Positions 31,648 to 44,405 of a DNA stretch of 64,000 bases are shown piece by piece. The DNA is from Gliomastix tumulicola. Lineage: Eukaryota; Ascomycota; Sordariomycetes; Hypocreales; Bionectriaceae. Both the position numbers and the translations under genes were made by a program. A model generated the notes under the pieces. That model made no database searches, was not told the DNA's origin, and worked only from the letters and a program-made list of their open reading frames with translations. Positions within the stretch are counted from its first letter, which is position 1. The number at the start of each line of letters is the position of its first letter. The DNA is taken from positions 1,612,001 through 1,676,000 of the forward strand of contig BCHX01000004.1 of the NCBI GenBank assembly GCA_001599755.1. Direction: 5' to 3'.

Positions 31648-32537
31648 GTCGAGTGTAAGTACTTGAGGCGGGTGACAGTGTATAATGGCGCGTGGGTGTG
31701 CCAGTGTGGGTGTGAGAGTGTGTGTATATGTATGTATCTAAGAATGTATGCGTGCTCTCTGTAGAGGAGGGGCGCAGCGATCCTGGCCCACGGTAAAGTG
31801 CCCCGTCGGGCCTGAAGGAAGGATCAAGGCAAGGGTGTCGTATGTTACTGGCAGACAGGTCAGTTCCGCGGAACCGGTCGGCACTGCAAGTAAATCCTGG
31901 CAGAGGGAAACCCTTTGCTGTTGGTTTGTATCTGGAGAAGGCCCTGGGACTTGGGGGAGAAGGCACTGATACAGTCTCTTTCTTTTCTGTGTCTCTCGCG
32001 TCGTGCTGGTCTTCGTGTTGAAGGAGCGTGTGTTGAAGTCAGGCGATGTGGTCGAGGCCAACTAGTCGTGGGGTGCAGAACATAGAATCTGACAAGGCGG
32101 CGAGTCTGGATGCCAGGGCCAAGGCGTGCTAAGACCGTCCTTTCGTACTGATACGAGCCGGAGGGGAGGGGTATCTGCAAGGAGAGACGCGAAGAAGAGA
32201 AGAAAGTACCAATGGTAGAGAGCGGGCAAGGCTTGAGGTCGGGTAAGGCTGAGCTGAGTGTAGTCGTGGTGGTGGTGGTGGTGGTGGTGGTGGTGGACTT
32301 TGGTGTGTAATAGGTCGTCAAAGTAACCAATATCGAGCGCTGGTAGTGTAGTCGTCCCTGGGTATGGATTGGTTCAGGTGGATTGATGAATGTATGCTTG
32401 GATATGATCGAGACTCGAGGGAGAAGAAGGGAGGTGGCCGGGGGTGATATATGAAATAAGATGGGAAGGGGACGTATGAAGAATAAAAAAAGGAACCAAG
32501 GGTAGGGCAGGACTATGATGAAAAGTAGGACGATACA
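31648..32537 (-). promoter_or_regulatory. Long AUG-poor 5' leader of the zinc-finger gene (inferred)
   Basis: In these 890 bases the minus strand holds a single ATG (32083), while the plus strand holds nineteen. This is what a long mRNA leader under selection against upstream AUGs would look like. The single ATG opens a 14-codon uORF (32083-32039). A (GGT)10 repeat at 32266-32296 would be transcribed as ACC/CAC. The true transcription start is unknown, and a 5' UTR intron is possible. Confidence 0.5.
32266..32296. repeat. (GTG)n trinucleotide repeat
   Basis: About ten uninterrupted GTG units on the + strand, within the presumed leader of the zinc-finger gene. Confidence 0.9.
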
Positions 32538-35500
32538 CATGCCATGGACATGGAGCGATTGCCGGGGCTCATCTAGTAAGTGGTGTATCCGTAGATGGAG
32601 GCATAGGCCGGCCAGGCAGGCAGGCAGACAGACGGACCTGGACCTCCACCCAGATACCACCACAATCACAATCGTGAGGGCCTTAGCATGTCTTGGTGTG
32701 ACTGGGCTCGGGGCTGTGGGCAGATCAGTCTCTCTGCGGGCGCTGATCAGTCAATGGCTCTGAATGGCAGTTGACCAGGACACTCCCGGGGCGAGGGCTG
32801 GAGACGGGCTGGAGCTGCAGCAAGCGTGTCAGTGTTTTGGACGGTACCATAGGAGGATGGGATGGGATGGGCTGCAGGTGGATGATCTGCATCATGACAG
32901 AGAAGCGCAACGTACTGGGCTGGGCTGTTCCTTTTTTTGCCCTCGTCCCCTGCTGCCCCTGCCAGGGCGCCCACAGGCTCTGCATCATACTGTACATAGC
33001 CGTCGGTCGTAGAGACACGCCCTGGTGCACTCCCCCCGTTGCAAGTGTAAAGTGTCGGGGTGACATGTGCAGGAGAGTTGGGTCCTTGGGGGCCAGGGAA
33101 TGGATCGCAAGGCGTGCTGAGAAGAAGAGCGGTACTTTGGTCGTCGGCATGAAGTTAGTACCCGTACAGTTTGGTACAGTATTTCGCGGCACGGAGCAGC
33201 AGTAGCGCAGGTACGTACCCTGCCCTGCTGCCCTGCCCCACCCTCGCCTTACCAGGTACCTTCAATTAGCACGCAGCATGGCTGGTACCACCTCACCCAC
33301 AACGGTAGCGTCTGTCTACCAACAGTACGACTATGGAGCGCAGAGAGGAGGCTAAGCCAGCCCGACGTAGCATTTCATACAGAGGAGCCCGAGTTTTGCT
33401 TATTTTTGTATGTAATGTGTAATTTTGGAGGGTGTACTGGAATTGGACAGGATGAATCAAAACAGCCGGCGAGCAGGAAGGAGGTGCTGCTGCTGCCGCG
33501 TCGTCCTCCCCAAGTTTGTAGTGATTCCAAATTGGTTCCAAGCTCCCTCCCAAGTTTCAACGTCCCAGCTTTGGCGCAAGTGGCTGCATGAGGTGAAGCA
33601 GGAACACCAGACGTGGCTTCCATCCCGACGTCAGTCGTTCCGTCGTTCGGCAGGCGCAGGCACAGTCGCGCCTAACACGCACTAGCATTATGCACACACC
33701 CGTGATAGGTGCAGACAGTCCCAACATTCTAATCATCATTATTATCGCAGTCATCATGCCAGGGCGCAAATCGCCCGCGGGCTTCGAGACCTCGTCAGCA
33801 TCCCCACAATCGCAGTATCCATCTTGCATCGACCCGTTTGAATGAGATCCGTGAGCGAGCCTGTCGACATACGAGATGTACGATGCCTCTTCCGGTCGGT
33901 GTTGGGAGTTGGAGACAGGTTGGAGTCTTGGAGACCAGCCGCTGCTATTTACCGCCCTTCCGTCTAAGACAAGCTTCTCCATATAGCACCAACCACTGCT
34001 CCCCACCCGCCTCAACTCTTCGGTCCCAGGCTAGCAGGGGCATCGGCACAGTGCCTCGTACTGGGAGTGTGCCGACGAACATGCGCTGGAACTCCAAAAA
34101 AAAACGTGGGCGAGAGATACAGTGCCGCAGCCTTTGCTTCCACGGCCCCGAGGGTCCATTTGTCCAGGGGCGTCATGAAGCACGCTGCATCATCACTGCA
34201 ATCAAAACAGAGACGAGAGTTCCTGGAGCTACCAGGGGATCCCCTCGTCCCTGTCGGCTCTGCTCTCTGGGAAACTTGGAGCAGGCCGTTGGTGCTCCAG
34301 ATATTTTAGCCCAGGAAGCAAAATGTCGGGGTGGGTCCGAGGCTAATTGCTGCAGGTGGCGGACTTTTTATTTTAAGCGCAACGCCTCTACCGGGATAAA
34401 TAAGCGAAAAGAGTTGTGTTCGCGCGCCTGTTTAGCAGCCATTTTACCTCATGGTGGCACCAAGTTCCCCACCAGAGCGTCTATCAACCTCTCATATCGA
34501 GGGTCCAGGCAGCTCTCTCCAGGCCCCCGACCACCGATCGTCACAGATTTTGGGAGGGACTTGGGGCAGGACGGATGGCATTGCTGGCTCGTGGCCGCTC
34601 ATCAGCTTTCGTCACCGGGCGTGCAACGCAATTGTCTCGATGCATGCACACCGTGCACCGGCCGTGCGAGCAGATACAGCGCCGAGAGAGGGTCCCGTGC
34701 CCGTCTCTCTGTTTCCCGGGGGTCGTGCCCTTGCATGTCCCGGACAGTGGTGGAGATGGACGTGCTGGGCAGAGAGGGCCAGGTAGGGCAAGGCAAGGAG
34801 GTACCTGCGCTTGTCGATGTTCGCACCGTACCCGTCCCCAAGGCTGCGCCCTGCTCGTGCACGATTGCACGATGATTGCCGACACGGCATCGCATCGCAA
34901 GCCCCATCGGTATGGATCTGTACCTTACTTTAACTCAGGAGGAGGCACTCGCGACAATGTTCCCGATTCAGTCCAAGTGCTGGCCGATGGTAGGAGATGA
35001 GCCTTCAAGCCGTCATCTTCAACCTTGCCGTCGAGATACTCAAGATGACGGACCCAGTATCCAGTGGCCAATTGAGTACGTACTTGCTCCTGGTCGCATG
35101 ACAGCGCAGAGAGAGCGAGAGATTGAAGTCCGAAGAGACAGGGAGAAAAGGACCTGCCTGTGGATCTCAACCATTTTCCCAAAGAGGCAATCGCCGAACA
35201 GACGGGAACCACTGTCATGTCTGGAACTTTTAGCATTTACCAAACAGCATGCACAGCAAGATACATCCGGACAGCACATCGTCTCATCTCCAGGTGCAGG
35301 TGGACGCATCGTCGATACGTGCCGAGAAAAGTCGGGGGCCGTCCAAAAGCAAGGCGGTCCCTTTGTGCTGGCGCCCGGGGAATACAACGCATCCCACTGC
35401 TCTGGGCTGGATGAGACATGGCCATTGGCTCCGTTGGACCCTCGGGGGAAATCATGGAGGTGAGGCTCCATCCAATCATTGTGCTTCCAGGCCACCAACC

Positions 35501-38500
35501 TTATAGGGCAGTGTCAGTGTCAGCGCACCGTTACACCCACGCTGGATGGTAAGGCTGACTTTCGGCTCGCCCCAACCCACCTGGGCACCAGAAGGGGCAG
35601 GATGAGACAGTGTGCGCGCGCTCACATGCAGTCGAGAAAGGGGAAGGGGGATTGCTGGTGAGAAAAGTCGGGCAACAGATTCGCATTCGCTCCATGACTT
35701 GCGTGGATCAGTGGTCCGTGGGCTGAGATATCGATAGTGTGTGGTCCTTTGCCCGAGACTCATGGTCATGGCATGCACGATTACAGTGAGCGTGAGCTCG
35801 CAGTCCCTGGTCTTTTTCGATTTTTCCCTTTTACCCTTTCTCTTCTTTTGGTCTACAATCCTACCAAATATGTCATCGAGGCGCGACCAAACAGTCGTGG
35901 GATGCTTCCCCAAAGCGGTGGCAACAGACTTGGGGTAAGGATAAGGATGAGGATGACCTCATGATGCTGGTATCTATTTTCCCGTCCAGTGACACGTAGC
36001 GATGGGTGAGAAGGGGTGGTGATTGCTAAGGAACAGCAGGCTCCCCCTTCTCCACAACCCCTCAACTCGTCTCTTTTCCTGTCGGAGCCTGCGCGAGCCT
36101 ATTGGCCACGTGCAGCGTCGGCAGACCCAGTATGTTGGGGGCCAGAAACTGAATTTGCTGTGAACTTGGATACAGAATCTTGCTTGCTGCGTCTCTTCTT
36201 TTGCCTCCGCCCCCCCTGTCCCCTTTTTCTCTTCCATTGCAAAGGTTCCCCACCAGACTGCTTTCCCGTTTAATAAAAGATACAGTCGATAATGGCCGAG
36301 AGCAAGAGGAGAGTGCAAAATCCACTCGCGTGCAGGCCCCCTGTCGCTCGCGGGTGGGAACCGCATCGCTGAAGGGGGAGACGTAACACAGACCAGTTGA
36401 ATGGATTACCTGACGCAGGGCAGGCAAGTCACGGCCGAGAGAGACTGAGCTGGCGACCCTGGTCGCTGGGATTCGGTAGGGTACTCTATCCGTGTTCTAT
36501 TGGGGGCTGGGCGGCCGACTCAACCTGAGTATTTTCCAATTGACAGGTCATGGGCTATGAAATTAAAGTTGAAGGCGGGTTTCGTCTGGAGGGCGGCCGA
36601 TCCGTAATGCTTGTCATCAATAAATATGCATGCACATGTTTCGCTGACAGAGTGTGTATCCTCTCTCGGCGCATTGTACCGATTCTGCTAGCCCTCCCAC
36701 GGTGACATTCTGCCCTCCCCGCAAAGGCGCTCAGCGAGTGGGAACAGATCCTCCGGGACCGAAGATGGGCTATCTTGCCCTAGGCTGCTGCTACAACGAT
36801 AAAGGTAGTCGAGCCCGAGGCTACCACGTCCGGGAGCGGCTTCTTTCTCGACGGGCGGCTTCGAAAGGGGGGCTCCCAAGTGGTTTCTGGTGAGATGGGA
36901 CAAATCGCAGCAATCAGATTGCGCGCTATACGAGCCGAGTGCCTGTACGGCCGGGCGGGAGTATCTCCCCTGGCTTCCATGTTAGTGTACGGTACTACGG
37001 AGTAAGGTAGAGGTTGAGAAAATAGCTACTATACCTTGGTACACCTAGACAACACCCAAAATACTCGAAACAAGCCCGGTGCTGAAAATAAGAGGGTGCC
37101 CAGCAGGACGCGGGTAAGGCGCTACCATGGTACAGGGAAGGACTGCTCGTCTGTGCGACGTAGACCCGTAGCTGTGGTGGTCGAAATCCTGCGTGCAGGA
37201 GTGGCAGAGTGCGTGCATTTCGCATGCATACGTGGAGACGCGTGACTCCGTAAAAGATGCTGTGCAAATTGATAGACAAGAGGTTAGGGCTTGGGTAGTC
37301 ACGTAGAGGAGGGGAGATCATATGGCTGTGATGAAAATCATTAACGCCCGTCCTGGCCAATCAGCACCCGCCATCCATCTATCAAAGTGCATCATTCATT
37401 CCAGGCCCAAGGTCATCGGTTAGGTAGGGTCTCCATTTTGGGGGCCATGAACGGACACACGCCACACTGGGCTGCGCACGGCAGACAACGGGAGGAGAAA
37501 ACGGGGAGGGGGGGGAGGTTGCACAGTTTAGGTAGTAGTTGGGGATCCAGTTCGACAGCGGGATGGGGGTGGCTTACTCTGGCAGGCGATCAGGGTGCCT
37601 CTCTTGCGTGTTTACTCCTCAGGTCTTGTTTCGATTTTCGTCTCGTCTTGTCTCGTCTCGGGCCTGCGCCGCGTTCTCGTGGCCGCGCGGCCCATTCCTT
37701 GGGAGACAGGCTGGCATGGGATTCTAGAACCTCTTGCCTTGTCACGACGCATCTCCGAGACATGGTTCGCCAACGCCCGCCAAGTCTTGGGTGAAGAAAT
37801 AACCTACATGTACGAGATATTAAAGAGAAAAGCCATCCAGGAGGCCCGGGCAACAAGGATGCAAGTGTGAGTGGGCTGCGGGCGTGCGTGCGCGCGGCCG
37901 GGGCGCCGGCCGGCGATTTACCGGTACCGAAGCCCATGTCGCTTTCTTGCTTCGCTCGGCTTCCTTGCTTGGTCTGTATGCAGTGGTTCGCAGCTCGAGA
38001 ATTGCGCGATGCTACCTTGCAGGGTGGCCGCCTTGCGCAGCTACCAGCCAGGCTGCGTAATGAACGAGGCCAATATTGCGTACTCCCTTGCGGTCGGCCG
38101 AGTCAAGGGGGGGGGGGAATAAACGAGGTCATGGGGCTCGCCTATTTCGTTGGTCATCTCAGCCAAAGGGTCCCTTTGCAATCGGTCCCTCACCTCAAAT
38201 CGGTCCCTCTGGAATTTTTGGATTTTTTTTTTTTTCTTTCGAAGTGCACGGCTCATTTAGTGGCCGACTCTCCGATTTGCGCTTTCTGTGCCCCGATTGG
38301 AGGGATCGTACATAGATTGCGGGGCCCTCTGCAAGTAACAAGGTCAGGCAGGTGCAGACCTAGCTCTTGCCGTCATCGTTCATCGACCAACAAAAACCGC
38401 CAGCGAGAAGAGCACAGACGTGCAGCGATAAGCGTAGCTTAATCTGACCGGACAGACTGCATTGCATGCGCACACACATATCCCATGTGCCGGTCCTCGC

Positions 38501-41500
38501 AATACCGGTGCAAATGACTCGGGTCAGAGCTAGGAGAAATAAAAGGACACTTTGAGATTGCTCCCGCCAGTCTACCTGTTTGGCAAGACGGGTCCTCCTT
38601 GACTATTTACCCAATTCGGGAATCTGTCTGCCTGGGTCTCGTCAGTGGACGCTCCTCCAGCAGCGAAGCCTGGAAGCCAGTTCTGGGTCTGGGTCCTGGA
38701 ATCCCTTGGGAGAAAATGGGACCTGTTTCCCCATCACTGACAAGGACCTGACTTGCCGGTCCGCAGGCATGGGTTTTCCCAGGATCTAGCTTGTCTGTGA
38801 CAGTGACATCTCCTTGGCTTCAAGGGACAGGACAGGGCAGGGACTTGAAATCCGAAAATAAGTCGAGGTCTCGTCTTGCCAGTTAGTTCGTCAGTTAGTG
38901 TCCTTGTCGCATTCCTTCTGCGAGTTGTCGTCGTCCACTACCGGCGATAGTACTCGGTGTCGGCCGACGGGAGGAGAGTGGAGGGGGGTCTGACATGGCA
39001 TGCCGCCATTCCAGATCTTTTTCCGCGACGGGTTTGAACATCGCGACGGCAACGTCATCTGGGCAGAGACAGTGCTGACGACCGTTGTCTAGCGCGGTGC
39101 AGGCTCTGGGAACCTGGTTGGGCAGCGTCCATACACCTGGCGTCTTCCTCTGGAGTCTCTCGCCTCACCTCGCCCTTCAGCTACTCCCCGATGAGGGGGT
39201 TGATCGGCCCGGCGCTGCGCTACGACTCTTGTGTCACCGATGATGTGAGGCATACTTTGGATGCCGGGGATACGAACCCGTGGTGTGATCGGCACCCACC
39301 ACCATCAACCAGCCACCCTCAACAGCCGAGACAAACGTCCCTCGCTGACACGGGGCTTATGACCAGTGGCTTGCTTGCGGAATGAAAAAAGAAGGGTGAG
39401 GAAGAGTGACACATCACGAGCTAGCAGAGACCGATCGGACTTCGCGAGGGAAACGAGCCCGTCCAATTGGCAGGATCGTTTAACACGGATCGACGAGAAT
39501 CAGACGCCTTCGCCCCACAGCCGGTTCAGCCACGAAACGCCCATCTCCAGTCTGATTCTTGATTTCCCAATCTCCAAAGCCGCAGGTATCAATAGAGACC
39601 AGCAGGCGAAGCTAAGAGGAGTCGCCGCACCAAGACGACTTTTGACATTCATGCAAGATTGTCGTCGGGAGCTGACCAATTCACCATGTGTAGGTCACGT
39701 TATCATCTCGCGTCTAACGGTAACGTTATGGGCAATCCCAGAAACCCGGGCGGGCGTCCACATGCCGTGCGTCCGTTGCTCGATGCTACCCCATCCAGGG
39801 GTAATTTCGCTTTTTGCTATATATTTTTTTTCTGTCAACACAACGAACCTGCATACCATTTGCGGTAGTGGCCGATCAGCAACGCAGCCTCCTTCCCCAG
39901 ACAGGAGAGAGCCTCGCGCTTCGCAGATCACCGTCGTACGAGGCTGCGCATACCACACAGCCATGCGCGGCTTGATGATCATCGCGAGAATTGAATCATG
40001 GCCCTCTGCGCTGTTGAGGCTTCGAGGATATGGCGGTGATCGGCACTAAGAGAACCGACGTCCGGATGGACAGTGCTGACTCTTTTTCTGTTCCTGTTCC
40101 TTCGATGCTTTTACAGGCACGCCCTCGACTGGGCTTCGTCTCTGGTCCACCTTTTCTCCGGGTCTAGCAGGGTATCGGCTCGATGTGGGATCGGTGGGAT
40201 GAGTTAGGTTGCCGATTGATCTCAGAGGGCAGGGTACTGGCCAGTTCGAAGCTGCACCGAAGCTGCAGAGGGTTCGGAAGACGAGAAGGGACCGGTCGGC
40301 CTGCTTCTCAGCTCAAGTCAGCAGCCCAGGTCAGCAGACTGCAGGCCTGAGGGCTGAGGGGCCAGACAGACAGAAAAAGACACGGGCAGCAGCCGCACAG
40401 TGCCAACATGGCATCCCACCTGGAAAGCGGGGCACACATGGGGCTTCGGTCCCGCAAACCCTTTTTAGCCCCATCCTGCTTTGGCTAATTTTGCCCGCAT
40501 TCAGTGGCTGCTATGACGGCACTAGAACAAGGCCCCAAGCCCGCCGGGCAAAAATAAACACACGCTTGCCCTCATAGCGGCAACGATATGCGCCACGATT
40601 GGAGGCCAGTCTCCACCCTCTCGTACGAGAAACAATCCCGCGAGACCGACCGGTCTCTGGCTCTCAGAGTGGCTCTGGAGTCCAGTGTCCATCCGGCTAG
40701 TCATTCGAGAAAATGCGAGCAGGCTAGCAATAGCCGTAGCCGCGTAGAGTCAGCGAGAGCCTGTCGCGCCGACTCGCATGGACGCAGTCAGTGTTAATCC
40801 CGCCGCCCGCGGGTTACGGTTGAACTGTCGGCCGGACATTAGATTAGGTATGATAAATCACAATCACTGTCCAGCGTACCTATCCATTGCTCAGCTCGTC
40901 GCCACTGCGACATGTCATTCGCTTGGTTCCTGGCTCGTTTGCGCTCCCTATTGGCTCACCCGTAAAGCACCAATCGTCTGTGCTCCAGCCAACTCCGAGA
41001 GTCAGCACCAACAGGAACCCAGTCATCTTGTCCCAGCCAGGTGACATAAAAACTGCCCCTGCCAAGACCACTTACCTGTGTGGGTTGGACGGATTATCAC
41101 GCTTCTCTTTCTGTCCGCCGGCTTGACCCCCAAATCAAGGTCCCACCACCCCAGCCTAAGCCCTGCCGTGGCGGTACACTCTTGCATGGCATGCCAAACG
41201 CTCAGGCTCACTCTCACTGTAACACCAGACCCAACCTGCGGCCAGCCAGCCATTAATATCTCTGGCCATCCATTTCGCGACCGAGGGAGCTTCCAGAAAA
41301 GCTCCGTGACACTGCAGCATCCCGCCAGTCTCCCGACTGGGCAAAGCATACGAACGCTCTCGCATGGCTTACCTTGCCCTGCATCGTTACACGCTCCTCA
41401 ACCCGACGGGTCCTGAGGAACACAAATTGTGAGGTTACCGCACTGGAATAGCACCTTCAAAGATACCAGTGGAACCTGCTCCTCTCAGCACGGCATCAAA

Positions 41501-44366
41501 TATCACCGACGTTTCGGGCTGCCGAGGACAGCTGGTATCCGCACGAAAGAGACGATCCTTTCCTTCGTCTCTCGTCCTATTTTCTTTCTTTAGCTGCGAC
41601 GCAAGTTGGCAAGAACCGCGAGCAGGCCGACCCCGTTCCGGATCCCTGCGCACTGCTCTTCACCAGCATGAATCGAGGGAAACGATCATCACCGCTCAAG
41701 GCAGACTCCAAGCAGCACGTGGTTGGGTGTCAGTGCTGGCCGCTGTACTTGGACCTTGCCTGACCCCCGTCATCACCGTCACCCTCCATCGCGTCTAATT
41801 TTGATGAATGAGGCAGTGATGGGTCTAGACGAAGAGGATGAAACAGAACATGACTCCGTGCGAGCCTTTTTGCCGCGTCTGTGATGCCCCCGGGCAGTCA
41901 TGGGTGCGTGATTGCGGGCGACGATTGAAAGGGGCGTCTCTGTAATAGCCATTCCGTCCTCCTCGTCCCTGAATAGAGCCAGGGGTCAGGTTTGGGGTTT
42001 AGTCTTTGACATGGACGCGAATAGCAACAAGCCACCGGCAGTCGATCGACCTCTTGCTCAATTTGGGAATTTGCAGGGAACTCTTCGTCGGCTTGTCATT
42101 ATTTTCGATCAGCTCTTTTGTCGCTCTCGCCAGTGAAGTCATCGAGGTAGATCATGATTTTAGAGTGATGAAAATGATGCACGTGGACTGGGTCAGCCGC
42201 GAGCGTGGTCACGATGTGCACATCAGGAAACAAGGCTCCTTGCCGAGTACTCGTAAATAACGTTCTTGGTTGCGCCGGCAGCTGTGATCGCATTTTCCCA
42301 TCCATGCAACATCGCTTTGGCCCCCGTCCCGGAATCCAGTCCCATATTGACGGTGTGAAGATGTCCTGCAAACGGGTCCGAGCATCAGCCGGGACCCTCA
42401 TCTAGGTCGACCGACGAGACAAGGTTGGACAGGGGCTGGCCAACGTTTGATGAACAAGCGCGCCTTGATAGCGACACAGTCAGAGCCACGGGATAGAAGA
42501 GGTCAGAACATGGGAGCGAATAGATTGGGCATCATTGTGATCATCATGCTGATGGTGAGAACATGCTTTCCCATCGTCAGATGCAGCGTCCAATCATGGC
42601 AATGAACGAGGCCGAGACAGCCTTGGTCAGGGAAGTCATCTCAGCTCATCGCCAAAGTGCGAACGGGGAGTGTCGGGCGCGAGCCCTGATTCGTCGCCTT
42701 TAGCTGCAACTGCCGGTCCAGGTCAGCACCACCTGATTTTACCCCTCCGCTTTGGTGCCAATGTCACGCATGAACACGGACAAATCAGCTTCTCGAAACC
42801 CGCGGGCATCATTGACCGTGGCAGTCATGATCCAGACCGACTGTCTGTATCCCAAAGGTCGGGGTCTAAGGACTTTTGGCGCTGGGGGGCAACATCTTGG
42901 CTTGCAAAGTCCGGTCAGCCCAGCGTCTCATCCAATTTGCCATGATGGTTCTTGGAGCTCCCCAACCTCAGAGTCCTTGCCCATAATAGGCGGAAACAGT
43001 GCGGGTCAGTATGATTTCAAGCCGTAGCTCCATTCTCGTTGATGTCTGCGCCTACTTCTGTAAACTCTCCTGCATGCCGGAGCTGGTCCAACATGATGAA
43101 AAGTCGGAGCGACGGTCACAGGAAGTGACCCTCAGGCTTTCGGGCCTTACCGTAGGTAGCATAGTACATGCAGTGCTGTAAATCTTGCTCTCTCGCGGAC
43201 GCCCGTTTGAAGCCCCGCCCTCCACTTGAACCAGCGGCCTGATTGAGGGAGGGCTTTCAAAACCCCGAAAGCAAAGCCCCGTCACAGCGGGTGTCCGTCT
43301 CACGCCGGTCGACACGGCCTCTGGGGTTTCACTTCCAGAGTTGGCTGTGCGAAGACGACAGACCGAGGACGAAAGAGGATGATAATCGACAAAAGGATGA
43401 CAAGCCGAAATCTCCGTTCCACCTGCCGTGGATCAATGGGCACTGCAAGGAACCGCGACGAGGTTGTTCAAGGTCCATCCAGGCTCGCTTGCATCGAGGG
43501 AGGCCTTGGCTCCCTCCCGTCCTTGTCCTTGTCCTGGGAAGTTCTTGGAAGTGGAAGTCGAGGATGGATTCGAGGAAGGCAGGAGCGATGGGGCGGGACT
43601 CGGTTCGAGACGGGGCAGGAGCTTCCCTGGAGGTGTCAAGATGCCAAGGTACCTGTTGCGTCCCCAAATTACGAGTACGTTTAAGGTACCCGACCTCATG
43701 AAGGGGTCGTCACGTCTCGGAAGGAGCTGGGCAGCCACACAATCTCAGGCAGGGGCGATTGATTACAGGCTTGACAGGGCAGACGACAGGCCCAAACCAG
43801 CCATTTGCTCTGCCATCCATGAACCGTCTCCCCAACCCACCCCGCGATTTTTCGGCCATCGGATGATTTCTCGTTGACGCGGCAAAGAGAGCCAATATCC
43901 AATTTCCATCCACGCCATGTCCCCTGGTTGTGTGTTTATTTTCGGAATCAATCTCCACGATGCCCTCATTCACGGCCATCTTTGTCTTCGTCGATCCGTT
44001 GGCCAAGGCCTGTCGTACGCAGGATTCTCGTCGCGTCAATGCAGCGCCCGCGAGCTTCGACATCGCACAGCCAGGCCCGTCATGGCGACCCGAATAGGAG
44101 ACGGCCGCTGAACATCAAACCAATTCAGCCTCGCCTCGCCTCGCCCCCCTTCAGCCGACCGCATGAGGGGCCTCGTCAGGGTTGATTCGATCTCTCTGAT
44201 ACGCACCTCGTCCCCCTGATGAGGAATCTTTCTTGTCCGATCTTGGCCTGGGAATAGAAACGCGGCAGCACGAGAGCGGCGCTGCTACCCGCTACAAGCG
44301 CGCCCGGGGCCGTCGAGCTAGAGGGGGCCGACATGCGCCGCATCGCTTGTTGAATTTGGCTGTGCC

Positions 44367-44405
<39 letters not shown>

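Noticed and set aside
31860..32669. 269-codon minus-strand frame upstream of the zinc-finger gene
   Set aside because: Starts at GTG and contains low-complexity Thr runs from the trinucleotide repeat; better explained as leader sequence.
33838..34875. 345-codon open frame in the gene-free region
   Set aside because: It starts at a TTG, has Arg/Ser/Cys/His-rich random-looking composition without the C/G-ending codon bias of the real genes, and shows no motif.
37160..37250. Possible tRNA-like fold around GTGGTCGAAATCCTGC
   Set aside because: No acceptor stem or anticodon arm of correct spacing could be formed.
39366..40049. 227-codon open frame
   Set aside because: Begins with GTG, no recognisable domain, and codon use is unlike the neighbouring genes.
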